64,000 nucleotides of DNA from Lewinella sp038528965 (GTDB lineage: Bacteria > Bacteroidota > Bacteroidia > Chitinophagales > Saprospiraceae). The stretch is taken from assembly GCA_038528965.1 (NCBI GenBank), contig JBCBEC010000026.1, forward strand, positions 29,883 through 93,882, in the 5' to 3' direction. Position 1 is the stretch's first letter. The number at the start of each line of letters is the position of its first letter. A program made the position numbers and the translations under genes. Positions 26,473-35,655 of this stretch are shown one piece after another. The notes under the pieces were generated by a model. That model did not search any database. It was not told where the DNA came from and saw nothing but the letters and a program-made list of their open reading frames with translations.

Positions 26473-27155
26473 TACTTCCGACGAATCAGTTTGATGAAGC
26501 TCTGTGCTACTTCCGAGCGCTCCTCTTCCGTCCAGTCGAATTTCTGCGCAATATCTACGAGATAGTTTCGCGCATCATCCATGCTACTTAAGCCGTTGAG
26601 CTTCTGCAAGGTCTCGTTCATTCGAGCCATATCGCGTCCGAATAGTTCATTCGAATACAAAAGCTTGTCGTTGATCGACATGGCACGAGTTAAGTCAGGA
26701 ATGGCCTGTTGGCTCAATTTCTCTGATAACTCGCGGGCTGCCTGGTGCTTAAACAAAGCATTAATGGCGGGATCAACACTAGACTTAGCTGGTGCTGGAC
26801 TAGGAGCTGCTTGTGCTACCGGAGCGGGCTTGGCAACCGGAGGTTCCGGCGCAGGTTTAGGTGGAGCCACCGGCTCTGGCTTGGGCTCTGGTGCTGGTGG
26901 CGGCGGCGGAGGTGGTGGAGCTGCTGCCTTTTTAGGCGTAGGCTCTACTTTGGGAGGCGGCGGCGGAGCAACGGTTTTAGCCTTAGGAGCAGGGGCTGAA
27001 CTTACCTCCGAACTGAGGTAGGTTTCGTACAGCTGCCGAATGTAGCTCAGCATCAGGTCACGCTCAATGGTAGAAACTTCGCCTTTATCCAGACTGATTG
27101 ATTTCTGGAGGGCATTTATCTTTTCAAGAAGGATTTTTGCTTGCTGTAGGTCCAT
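26469..27155 (-). CDS. Conserved protein with Pro/Ala-rich linker between two helical domains
   Basis: A 228-residue protein with no signal peptide. A helical N-terminal domain (MDLQQAKILLEKINALQ to about residue 50) is joined by a linker of about 85 residues rich in Pro, Ala and Lys, including a run of eight prolines, to a helical C-terminal domain (AINALFKHQAARELSEKL to the end) ending FIKLIRRKY. The C-terminal domain (INDKLLYSNELF, then FDWTEEE) resembles one conserved in many Bacteroidota proteins of unknown function. ATG at 27155 is preferred to TTG at 27167. Polyproline implies dependence on elongation factor P for translation (established for such runs). Confidence 0.75.
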   Translation of the reverse strand: MDLQQAKILLEKINALQKSISLDKGEVSTIERDLMLSYIRQLYETYLSSEVSSAPAPKAKTVAPPPPPKVEPTPKKAAAPPPPPPPPAPEPKPEPVAPPKPAPEPPVAKPAPVAQAAPSPAPAKSSVDPAINALFKHQAARELSEKLSQQAIPDLTRAMSINDKLLYSNELFGRDMARMNETLQKLNGLSSMDDARNYLVDIAQKFDWTEEERSEVAQSFIKLIRRKY

Positions 27156-27293
27156 GTCAATTGACAAGTTGGTTTGTGCTATTGCTTTAGCGCTGCCAAA
27201 AATAAAGGATTAGCAGGCTAATTGTTAAGGATAACCCTCATTTCTTCCCGAAAATTGTGGAGGCTGGCTATCTTTCGCTTCACAATTGTACCT

Positions 27294-27878
27294 ATGTTTT
27301 TAGAACCCTTTTTTCGCGGGCAGCGCAGTGGCTGGATTGAAGTCATCTGCGGTTCCATGTTTTCCGGCAAAACGGAAGAGCTCCTTCGTCGGCTAAAACG
27401 TGCCAAATTTGCCAATCAAAAAGTAGAAATCTACAAGCCACGCATCGATACACGTTACGATAGTGTAAAGGTGGTTTCCCACGATGAGAACTTTATCCTG
27501 GCTACGCCAATCGGGCATTCAAAAAAGATACTAGAGGTAAGTGATGATGTCACTGTCGTTGGTATTGACGAAGCCCAGTTCTTTGATGATGAGCTGATTG
27601 AAAACGCGCAAAAACTAGCCCTTGCGGGAAAACGAGTGATTGTTGCCGGTTTGGATATGGATTTCCGCGGCTTACCTTTTGGCCCTATTCCGGGTTTATT
27701 GGCGGTAGCGGAATACATCACCAAGGTACATGCTATTTGTTCCCACTGTGGTAATCTGGCGACCCATTCTTACCGGCTTGCTAATGAAGAATCAACCGTG
27801 CTGCTGGGCGAGAAAGATGCCTACGAGCCCCGCTGTCGGAGTTGTTATAGTATGGGGAATATTTTGGATTTGAAGTAG
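27294..27878 (+). CDS. tdk: Thymidine kinase
   Basis: Phosphorylates thymidine to dTMP for salvage. At 194 residues this is a type II TK. The P-loop is GSMFSGKTEE, the Walker B/catalytic region is GIDEAQFFDD, and the lasso zinc site is made of CSHCG and CRSC. ATG at 27294 fits the family start; the frame extends 24 codons upstream without homology. A TATCTTTC element at 27269-27276 is a possible -7 box giving a short leader. Confidence 0.96.
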   Translation: MFLEPFFRGQRSGWIEVICGSMFSGKTEELLRRLKRAKFANQKVEIYKPRIDTRYDSVKVVSHDENFILATPIGHSKKILEVSDDVTVVGIDEAQFFDDELIENAQKLALAGKRVIVAGLDMDFRGLPFGPIPGLLAVAEYITKVHAICSHCGNLATHSYRLANEESTVLLGEKDAYEPRCRSCYSMGNILDLK

Positions 27879-28548
27879 GATGGCTAATTGCTAAACTGTA
27901 AGGATGGGTACGCTGAATGTTAGCAAGTTTCTTGCTGTGATCGTTTAAGCGACTATCCGTGAGTCAAATTTGTAGAGTTTGCCCGTTGTAGATACACTGC
28001 ATCAACACTAAGGATATCATCATCGCCACTATTCTACTAGGGCAAAAAATATTCCCTTGTTAAACAGTTCTCCATCGGGTTAAAGCCCTTGCATTGTTGC
28101 AAAATAATACCTACTTTAGTATCGTATTTTATTGAGCGTTGACCATACTTTACCGACGCATTAACAACGCGCTTTCTTCAGGTCCCCATTTCATTTTGAG
28201 GAATAGCTTCTGACCCCAACAGCTGCGTGAATAGACGCTGACTGAACAGGATTTTTATTCATTTTTTCTTCCTGGATGCCAATGCCAGGCCTGTATGCTA
28301 GTGCATGTCAAACAGGCAAAGTCTCATCAAACGTATGAGAATGTGGTCATCGGTGGTCAGGCAGTATAAGATGCTTACTGCGATTTTTGCTACTCGCTTT
28401 TTGCCATAAACTACTCCAACTTAACTGACAGCTGTATCAGGTTAAGAAACCAGACATCGATTAAACCTGGAGCAGGGAAGACCTCTCCAGGCTTAGGATA
28501 TAACACTCCACCTATTGGAGACTTTTTTAACACTTTTAAGATTTAGAT
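27879..28548. other. Intergenic region, 670 bp, upstream of the GH16-like genes
   Basis: No gene is seen in any frame. Notable are a small AGCAAG-TTT-CTTGCT hairpin (27922-27936), a TTG-N20-TACTTTAG promoter-like element (28089-28119), and an 11-bp stem with one mismatch (28462-28472 with 28485-28495) in the presumed leader. The leader of about 430 nt would be long for this genome. Confidence 0.5.
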
Positions 28549-31122
28549 ATGAAACCTATCACAAAAACGCTGCTATTATTTTTAGCGCATTTTTTACCGG
28601 TATTTGCATTCTCTCAAGCTAGACTAAATTTAAATTATTCAGAGTGGGACTTGGTGTGGGAGGATGAGTTTGATACATATAGCACAGCTGATGACCTTTT
28701 CGATAGTGGTCGATACAGAGAAGACGACACCCGCCGCAATCAGGGGAACATATTTAATAGAAGTCAAGTCAATTTTGATATCCAAAATGGATATTTGATA
28801 TTAAGTACAACAAAACTTCCAGCTCCAGTTCCAGAACAATGCATATTGGAATTTAATCCAGATACACAAGTGAACGAGTGGAGGTGGGAGCATAGCGGAA
28901 CTCTTTGTGATCCTAATGGAAATGAAATACCAGACGACTATAATTACGAATATGGAGGAATAGTTGCCAGTGGGGTTCCAGATGAACTAGATATGTACAT
29001 AAACCCTGCAAGTTCAGGCGTTAAAGGAAGTGATGGAATAAACGATTTTTCGACCTGTACTAATGCAACAGCCTATGATGGATTCTATTATGGACTTTAT
29101 GAGATTCGATTAAAGTATCCTAATCAAGATGATATTTGGCCAAATTTCTGGCTATATAATGGCGCTGACGAATTTGATATTGCAGAGGTAAACAATACGC
29201 ATAAGATTGGCAATGGGTTCATTGATTGGGCAAATGGATTTTCTTCAGTCGGGACAGGCTTTCGAGAAAACCCAGACCCTACTTCAAACCTGAAATCTGA
29301 TTGTGTAATATTTCACAATTATGAAAGTAACATATCAGATGAATGGCATATCATTCATATGGCTTGGGGACCTAACAAAATAACCATCTTTTTTGATGGA
29401 ATAGAAACTAGAACTGAAACGAGATTTGCATATTTTGACTGTGCTAACAACCTGCGGGTTAACATGAAAGCACATGCCTTTAGGAAAGCCTTCGAAGAAT
29501 CATTTGATTCTGCAGATTTACTTGTTGATTACGTAAGAGTTTATAAGAAGGCGTCCTGGGACCCAAGAGACGATACAACCTGGGACACAGATTATATGGA
29601 AGAATATGAGACGCTAGGAACATCAGGATATCAAGCAAACTCAAGTGCTAACGCTATTGCAGCTGGCGAAGGTAACAGCCTGTTTTTTCGTGATATCAAC
29701 AACCAAATGATCTATTCCTACTTTGTAAATGGCGATATTAATAACATCACTACACATAATCTGGGGAATGTTGCCAACGGAGGGCCTAATAGTTTTTGGG
29801 ATGTTCACGGTGATGTTGTGGTAGGTGTAAATAATCAGGTATTCTACCCAGGTATGGATGGAACATTACAAAATTATTACTACAAGAATTTAGAAGGGCC
29901 AGGAGGTGGCTGGCAACACGGTTTTGTAGGACTGGTTGCACCGGCTGACATTATTAATTCACCTAAAGTTCATCTGGATTGTGGGTCACTTGATGTTGCA
30001 TCAATTGTAGAAGGTGGAAACCGAATCTTCTATCGTGGTCAGGATAATTTGATGCATCACTATTTTTGGGATCCTTCCCATCCTAGTGCGCAATACAATG
30101 GCTGGGTACATTTAAATTTGCATATGGAGGCAGGGGCAATGAATTTTACCTCTATGGTTAGTGGAAATGTTGTGGCTGCCGACGGACAAAAGGTCTTTTA
30201 TCGAGGAGCTGATGGTCGTATTCAGTCATTCGGCTTTGATGGAACAAGTTGGAATCATGATGTTGTCGTTGAATCGGGCAATTTAGTAAGTTCATCTTGT
30301 GGTTCGATGGATGCGGTTAAGCTTAGCGGTACTCAGCATGTATTCTATCGCGGGGAAGCAGACAATCAAATGCATCACCTTTTTTATGCACCCTCCCATC
30401 CAGATGATTTAGGTAATGGTTGGGTCCATGAATATATGCCGAATGATCATCCTTTAGAAGACGTTACAGGAAGAGTTAAAGTAGACACTGATGGTAATGT
30501 CTATTACAGGGGCCAAGTTGACTTTCCTAATGTGTATATTTACTATAATGATGATTGGTATCATCAATTTTGTGTTGGAGGAACAGTACAAAGCTACCCG
30601 CCAGCTAATTATCCTAGGGTTACTGGAGGAATGGCCATTGGAAATACTTGGGAAAATGCTCTAATTTATTATAGAGATATTAATAATACGGTTTCATTTC
30701 TTAATAAAATTCCGAGTAATGGACATTTTATTGATCTACCGTGTAGTATGGATTTAGTCAATGACCAAACAGAGCAAAATTTTTATCTTCAAACACATAG
30801 CGACGGAGGGACTGGCTCTATTCAAGACTCCCCAATGCTCACGAATAAGTCCATTTCAGCTGAACCAATCAATAGTGAAGAAATTACCATTTTCCCAAAC
30901 CCCACATCAAATACCTTAATGGTCAAGGCCGGTGATCAGATGAACCTAATAGGAGAGCTGCGAATTATTAATACCCTAGGCGCCATTTGCCATATCCAAA
31001 ATGTGAACGAAGTATCCATTGTTGAGCTTGATTGCACAAAGCTGCCAGCAGGTGTTTATTACATTTCTTTCCTATCGGATAATGACAAGGCCTCATGGGA
31101 AAAAACCTTCGTCGTAGAATAA
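28549..31122 (+). CDS. T9SS type A GH16-like glycosidase with seven-blade propeller (copy 1)
   Basis: An 857-residue secreted protein. The signal peptide ends FAFSQA. Residues about 30-345 form a GH16-like concanavalin fold; the catalytic ExDxxE is present as E-F-D-I-A-E just after WPNFWLYNGAD, so hydrolysis of a beta-glucan or galactan is plausible. Then come seven repeats of a motif like FFRDINNQMIYSYF/VFYRGxDGRIQSFGF (about 365-745), as in PLL-type sugar-binding propellers (inference). The last 80 residues are a type A Por sorting domain (ITIFPNPTSNTLMV, LPAGVYYISF). A paralogue follows directly. The DNA is visibly AT-richer than neighbouring genes. Confidence 0.88.
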   Translation: MKPITKTLLLFLAHFLPVFAFSQARLNLNYSEWDLVWEDEFDTYSTADDLFDSGRYREDDTRRNQGNIFNRSQVNFDIQNGYLILSTTKLPAPVPEQCILEFNPDTQVNEWRWEHSGTLCDPNGNEIPDDYNYEYGGIVASGVPDELDMYINPASSGVKGSDGINDFSTCTNATAYDGFYYGLYEIRLKYPNQDDIWPNFWLYNGADEFDIAEVNNTHKIGNGFIDWANGFSSVGTGFRENPDPTSNLKSDCVIFHNYESNISDEWHIIHMAWGPNKITIFFDGIETRTETRFAYFDCANNLRVNMKAHAFRKAFEESFDSADLLVDYVRVYKKASWDPRDDTTWDTDYMEEYETLGTSGYQANSSANAIAAGEGNSLFFRDINNQMIYSYFVNGDINNITTHNLGNVANGGPNSFWDVHGDVVVGVNNQVFYPGMDGTLQNYYYKNLEGPGGGWQHGFVGLVAPADIINSPKVHLDCGSLDVASIVEGGNRIFYRGQDNLMHHYFWDPSHPSAQYNGWVHLNLHMEAGAMNFTSMVSGNVVAADGQKVFYRGADGRIQSFGFDGTSWNHDVVVESGNLVSSSCGSMDAVKLSGTQHVFYRGEADNQMHHLFYAPSHPDDLGNGWVHEYMPNDHPLEDVTGRVKVDTDGNVYYRGQVDFPNVYIYYNDDWYHQFCVGGTVQSYPPANYPRVTGGMAIGNTWENALIYYRDINNTVSFLNKIPSNGHFIDLPCSMDLVNDQTEQNFYLQTHSDGGTGSIQDSPMLTNKSISAEPINSEEITIFPNPTSNTLMVKAGDQMNLIGELRIINTLGAICHIQNVNEVSIVELDCTKLPAGVYYISFLSDNDKASWEKTFVVE

Positions 31123-31144
31123 ACCTCTAACAAGTTTTCAAGAT

Positions 31145-31188
31145 GAGTCATCCTGGATTTTCGCTGAAGCGAAGAGCTGGGATGGCTC
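31145..31188 (+). terminator. Nested hairpin between the two GH16-like genes
   Basis: GAGTCATCC (31145-31153) pairs with GGATGGCTC (31180-31188) with one wobble, and inside it TTCGC pairs with GCGAA around a TGAA tetraloop (31160-31173). It lies 22 nt after the stop of copy 1 but no T-run follows, so it may attenuate or stabilise mRNA rather than terminate. Confidence 0.4.
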
Positions 31189-31287
31189 AAATATATTACC
31201 TAATCATACCTCTTGTAAGGTGGATGCAATGTTTAGTGACACAACTTTCATTTATTCATTAAACAATAGGTATAAACTCATTTCTTA

Positions 31288-33867
31288 ATGAAGTATTTCT
31301 TTAAAGCGCTATTGGTACTGGTGTTTTTCCTGCCAGGCCTTTTATTCTCTCAAGCCAAGCTAAATCTCGATGAGTCAGTATGGGGAACTCCTGTTTGGGA
31401 AGACAACTTTGACTCCTATTCTACCTATTCTGACCTTGAAATTACCGGAAGATATAAATTAGACGACACGCGCCGTGACCAAGGCAACATAGTTGAAGAA
31501 GGTCAAATCAGTTTTGACACGGAAAATGATTATCTGATTTTCACCGCAGAACGCTTACCAAGTCCTGTATTTGATCAATGTATAGACTCTGATAGCAATG
31601 GTGTTGTAGATCAATTCCTGTATAATGGATTACCCTGTGACGCATCGACCCCAATACCTGACGAGTATCGTTACAAAACAGGGGGACTAATCGTTGAAGA
31701 GGTTATTAATGACGGTATTAATGGCACTCCACTTAATGGCATTAATGATTTTGCAGAACATCAAGGGTGTACGTCCACTGACTACGGTGGATTTTACTAT
31801 GGTATGTACGAAATCCGGTTTAAGTTTCCTACCGTGGATAATACCTGGCCTGCTTTTTGGCTTTACACTGGGTCTGATGAATTTGATGTACTTGAACTCA
31901 TCGATTTAAATAAATTCTCGAGTGGCTTCATTGATTGGACAGGTGGTGAAACATCACCGGGTTTTCATCAAAATCCTAATTACGATCCAAATAGTTCAGC
32001 CTATCAAATAGTATCCGATTGTGTCAGTTTCCACCAATTTCAGCGCAATCTATCTGATGAGTGGCACCTTTTACAAATGGTATGGACGCCAGATCAGATA
32101 TCTGTTTTCTTCGATGGAATAGAAATGAAAACGGAGACTCGGTTTGAGGTTTGGAGTTGTGCACCAGATTTAAGATTTAACCTTTATGCTCACGCCTTTA
32201 GGCCCGAAACTAACTTTGAGAAGGCTGAATTCCTTATAGACTATGTAAGGGTCTATAATAAAACATCGTGGGATATAGCAGACGATACCACATGGGACTC
32301 CGACTATATGGAGGAGTATGAAGTCCGGTCAACATCTACCTATCAAGCAAACGCAAGCCCTAAAGCTATTGCTGCCGGTGAAGGGAATAATCTGTTCTTT
32401 CGCGACATCAATAACCAGATGATCTATTCCTATTTCGCTAATGGTGATATCAACAACATTGTTACTCATAATTTAGGTAATATCGCCAGCGGGGGACCTA
32501 ATAGTTCCTGGGATGTTTACGGTGATGTTGTGGTAGGTGTAAATAATCAGGTATTCTACCCAGGTATAGATGGAACACTACAAAATTATTATTACAAAAA
32601 TTCGGAAGGCCCAGGAGGTGGCTGGCAACATGGTTTTGTAGACCTGGTTATAGAAGCAGAAATGGGTGTAAGTACTAAAGTGCATTTAGATTGTGGGTCA
32701 CTTGATGTCGCATCAATTGCAGAAGGCGGAAACCGCGTCTTCTATCGTGGTCAGGATGATCTGATGCACTACTTTTTTTGGAATCCTTCCCACCCGAACG
32801 CGCTTTATAATGGTTGGGTGCATTTAAACTTGCACATGGAAGCAGGGGCTATGGATCCGAACGCCAGGGTCAGTGGCAATGTTGTCGCAGCCGATGGGCA
32901 TAAAGTGTTTTACAGGGGCAATGATGGAAGAATTCAATCCTTTGGTTTTGATGGAACAAACTGGAATCATGATGTTATTGATTGGAATTGGGGGAATGAT
33001 AAGTTCTTGGTGAGTTCAGCTTGTGGGTCCATGGATGCGGTTAAGCTTAACGGTACGCAACATTTATTCTACCGCGGACAAGCAGATGATCAAATGCATC
33101 ACTTCTTCTACGATCTCTCTCATCCAGCGCATTTAGGTAATGGTTGGGTACATGAGTATATGCCCTATGATCATAGCATTCAATTGATTGATGGTCCAGT
33201 TCAAGTTGATTCAGATGGCAATGTTTACTACGGATCTGAACCATTAATACCTCTTAGTAACTTATCTTTAGTTGGTACCTACATCTATTATAGCGATGAT
33301 TGGTATCATCAGTTAGCCGTTGGAGGTGTGGCACAATTTCCGCCACCAGCAAACTCACCTATAGTCAATGGAGGAATAACAATTGGAGATTCATGGGAAA
33401 ACGCCTTGATCTATTTTCGCTCACCAGGCGGGACGGTCTCTTTTTTAAACAAAATAGCTAGTAGTGGGCAATTTGTCGATCTTACCTGTAGTCCTGATCT
33501 TGTGAATTCCCAGACGGTAGTAACTTATCATTTCGAGTCCACTGAAGATGGTGGTGATGAAGCCTCTAGTAGCGAACTAGACATCACCGATCCACTACAA
33601 TGGGATGGTGCTGATTCGGAAGGAGAGGTTACCATCTTCCCCAATCCAACATCAAACACCTTAATGGTCAAGGCAGGTGATCAGATGGACCTAACGGGAG
33701 AACTGAGGATCATTAATGCCCTGGGCGCCATTTGCCACTTACAAAAGGTGAATGAAGTGCCTCTGGTTGAGCTGGACTGTACCAAGCTGCCAGCAGGTAT
33801 TTATTACCTTTCTTTCCTATCGGATAATGATAAGGCCTCTTGGGAAAAAACCTTTGTTGTGGAGTAA
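31288..33867 (+). CDS. T9SS type A GH16-like glycosidase with seven-blade propeller (copy 2)
   Basis: An 859-residue paralogue of the preceding gene with the same order: signal peptide (ending LLFSQA), GH16-like domain with E-F-D-V-L-E after WPAFWLYTGSD, seven propeller repeats, and a type A sorting domain (VTIFPNPTSNTLMV). The GH16 part matches copy 1 only about half of the time by eye, while propeller and sorting domain are nearly identical, so the two enzymes may differ in substrate but share targeting and binding modules. A strong terminator follows. Confidence 0.88.
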   Translation: MKYFFKALLVLVFFLPGLLFSQAKLNLDESVWGTPVWEDNFDSYSTYSDLEITGRYKLDDTRRDQGNIVEEGQISFDTENDYLIFTAERLPSPVFDQCIDSDSNGVVDQFLYNGLPCDASTPIPDEYRYKTGGLIVEEVINDGINGTPLNGINDFAEHQGCTSTDYGGFYYGMYEIRFKFPTVDNTWPAFWLYTGSDEFDVLELIDLNKFSSGFIDWTGGETSPGFHQNPNYDPNSSAYQIVSDCVSFHQFQRNLSDEWHLLQMVWTPDQISVFFDGIEMKTETRFEVWSCAPDLRFNLYAHAFRPETNFEKAEFLIDYVRVYNKTSWDIADDTTWDSDYMEEYEVRSTSTYQANASPKAIAAGEGNNLFFRDINNQMIYSYFANGDINNIVTHNLGNIASGGPNSSWDVYGDVVVGVNNQVFYPGIDGTLQNYYYKNSEGPGGGWQHGFVDLVIEAEMGVSTKVHLDCGSLDVASIAEGGNRVFYRGQDDLMHYFFWNPSHPNALYNGWVHLNLHMEAGAMDPNARVSGNVVAADGHKVFYRGNDGRIQSFGFDGTNWNHDVIDWNWGNDKFLVSSACGSMDAVKLNGTQHLFYRGQADDQMHHFFYDLSHPAHLGNGWVHEYMPYDHSIQLIDGPVQVDSDGNVYYGSEPLIPLSNLSLVGTYIYYSDDWYHQLAVGGVAQFPPPANSPIVNGGITIGDSWENALIYFRSPGGTVSFLNKIASSGQFVDLTCSPDLVNSQTVVTYHFESTEDGGDEASSSELDITDPLQWDGADSEGEVTIFPNPTSNTLMVKAGDQMDLTGELRIINALGAICHLQKVNEVPLVELDCTKLPAGIYYLSFLSDNDKASWEKTFVVE

Positions 33868-33904
33868 TTAGAAGAAAAAGAAAACAATAATATTGTATTA
33901 CACC

Positions 33905-33948
33905 GGGACATCCCTAGCTTTGCCTATCTCAAGGCTAGGGATGTTCCC
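33905..33948 (+). terminator. Terminator after GH16-like copy 2
   Basis: ACATCCCTAGC (33908-33918) pairs perfectly with GCTAGGGATGT (33934-33944), extended by GGG/CCC with a bulge. It lies 40 nt after the stop codon. Confidence 0.75.
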
Positions 33949-33985
33949 TTCAACACAACTCCAACAATTCAAAGCATTAGCATAA

Positions 33986-35116
33986 ATGAGTGAGGATCAA
34001 ACAAAAACGCCCCCAAAGAGTGTTCGCTACACAGCTTATGCTCTCTTTTCACTTCTGATTTTAACTGTAATTATACTCGCTGGAGAATTATACTTTCGTA
34101 ATAAGTCGGAATATGGGCGGGTAGGCTATATTTTTAGTAAAGACTTAATATACCACCTTAATCCTGGCATTGTTGCTCAAAAGCCCTATGCCTGGGGAAA
34201 AGTGGGGAACCCCCCATTTACACTCACCTTTAATAAGCAAGGCTTTCGCGGGAAGGACTTCACCGATCATCCGCCAGAAAACACTACTCGGATTCTGGTA
34301 CTTGGAGATAGTTACACTGCGGGCTTGGATTACCCAGAGGACGTCTCTTTTGTCGGACAGTGGGAAAACTTGCTAAATAATGGCGATGAAAGATTTGAGG
34401 TGCTTAATATCAGCTGCCCTGCCTGGGGAACGGATCAACAATACCTTTTTTGGAAAAAGTACGGTCGCCAGCTAAACCCGGACCATGTTGTCGTCATGAT
34501 GTCTCCTAATGATGTCAGAGAAACCTGGAACCATCAAATTGTACGCTACAATGCTTCAGCCGATAAAATTGAGGTTAACAATCCAGCTAGTAAGATTGGG
34601 TTAAAAGAACGATTAAGCTGGGGCCTTGCTTCCAAATCATCGCTGTACCAAATGCTGCAAAAGAATGTTTTTAAGACTGACTACGGTAATTTCTCCAGAG
34701 TATTTTGGTTCTTTCCCGTTAACTACGGAATCAAAGATAGTACGGATTGGGATCGGCCACTCTTTTTGAGAGAACCATTTGAAGCCGTTAATGATAGCTA
34801 TGCACTAATGGAGGAATTGTACAAAAGTGTGGATAGTGATTGCCAGGAGATAGGGGCAAAATTACATTTGGTCAAAATACCTATCCGATTGGAAATCGAT
34901 GAAACCTATCAAGACAGCTCGCTGTACAATAAGCAAATTATAGAACAGAAAATAACTGCCATTGCAACACGCAATAATATTAACTTCATCAACTTAAACG
35001 AGGCACTAAGAAACCATCCTAATCCTGACGATATTTTTATGGATTGGGAGCATCATTATGATGAGGATGGTCACAACTGGATGGCCAAAGAACTTAAGCG
35101 TCTGCTCCCGCTATAG
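33986..35116 (+). CDS. Membrane-anchored SGNH/GDSL-like hydrolase
   Basis: A 376-residue protein with one N-terminal transmembrane helix (about 15-35) and a periplasmic SGNH-fold domain. Block I is LVLGDSYTAG (Ser109); the Asn of block III is probably SPNDVRE; and the C-terminal catalytic Asp-x-x-His is D-E-D-G-H in HHYDEDGHNWM. Such proteins often act as O-acetyl esterases or acyltransferase partners on surface polysaccharides. It is convergent with, 3 nt from, the SxtJ-like gene of the carbamoyltransferase unit. In related genomes an SGNH hydrolase often sits beside this unit on the same strand (from memory, unverified). Confidence 0.82.
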   Translation: MSEDQTKTPPKSVRYTAYALFSLLILTVIILAGELYFRNKSEYGRVGYIFSKDLIYHLNPGIVAQKPYAWGKVGNPPFTLTFNKQGFRGKDFTDHPPENTTRILVLGDSYTAGLDYPEDVSFVGQWENLLNNGDERFEVLNISCPAWGTDQQYLFWKKYGRQLNPDHVVVMMSPNDVRETWNHQIVRYNASADKIEVNNPASKIGLKERLSWGLASKSSLYQMLQKNVFKTDYGNFSRVFWFFPVNYGIKDSTDWDRPLFLREPFEAVNDSYALMEELYKSVDSDCQEIGAKLHLVKIPIRLEIDETYQDSSLYNKQIIEQKITAIATRNNINFINLNEALRNHPNPDDIFMDWEHHYDEDGHNWMAKELKRLLPL

Positions 35117-35119
35117 AAA

Positions 35120-35479
35120 TTACCAGGGGCTCTCAATATCTTTTGGAACGTAGCGGTGATTACGGTCTTTAAAAGCACTCTCGTTTCCGTTAGTAGTTGG
35201 CTTTCGTCGGGTTAATCTGTACAAAAAAGCGATTGGTGTTAAGAACACTAGAAAGATGATTGTCATTAATACGTGATTCATGGCAAAGCCTATGCCTTTG
35301 GTGAGCGTATTCCAACCCAATGAAACCACTCTGGCAACCCAGGGAGAAACTAAGGTTACCACCAGGAAAACTACGGTCCCCACCAGCATCCATTCCGTTC
35401 TCCAGAAAAAATAGTAGAGTAGTAAGAGCAATAACAATACCGCTAAAACCGACTCGTATACTTTATCTCTTCCCTCCAT
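35120..35479 (-). CDS. SxtJ-like membrane protein
   Basis: A 119-residue protein with two predicted transmembrane hairpins (about 10-26 plus 30-48, and 66-87) and a polar C-terminus ending DIESPW. Size, topology and position after a carbamoyltransferase and a DUF5989 protein match the SxtJ family, named from the saxitoxin cluster. The biochemical role of SxtJ is not established. Start ATG at 35479 is 6 nt after the stop of the DUF5989 gene. Confidence 0.75.
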   Translation of the reverse strand: MEGRDKVYESVLAVLLLLLLLYYFFWRTEWMLVGTVVFLVVTLVSPWVARVVSLGWNTLTKGIGFAMNHVLMTIIFLVFLTPIAFLYRLTRRKPTTNGNESAFKDRNHRYVPKDIESPW

Positions 35480-35485
35480 AGCGCA

Positions 35486-35635
35486 TTAGAATAAAGTATA
35501 GATAAAAGAACCAACGGCAGAGCTTTCTGCAAAGATGATCAGTGCTCCAATTAGCAGTAATACGGTAATAATCGGAAGGAGCCACCATTTACGGCGCTCT
35601 TTCATAAATAGCCACAAGTCACGTAGAAACTCCAT
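35486..35635 (-). CDS. DUF5989-type small membrane protein, 49 residues
   Basis: A very short gene found by reading the minus strand between the carbamoyltransferase and SxtJ-like genes. It encodes 49 residues starting MEFLRDLWLFMKERRKWWL, followed by one transmembrane helix (about 21-37) and a short tail ending FIYTLF. The aromatic/basic N-terminus with RRKWW and the position match the DUF5989 family that accompanies carbamoyltransferase and SxtJ. Spacing is 20 nt from the carbamoyltransferase stop and 6 nt to the next start, so it is surely in the operon. Possibly a membrane tether for the enzyme (inference). Confidence 0.8.
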   Translation of the reverse strand: MEFLRDLWLFMKERRKWWLLPIITVLLLIGALIIFAESSAVGSFIYTLF

Positions 35636-35655
35636 AATTGATGATTATTAGTTTA

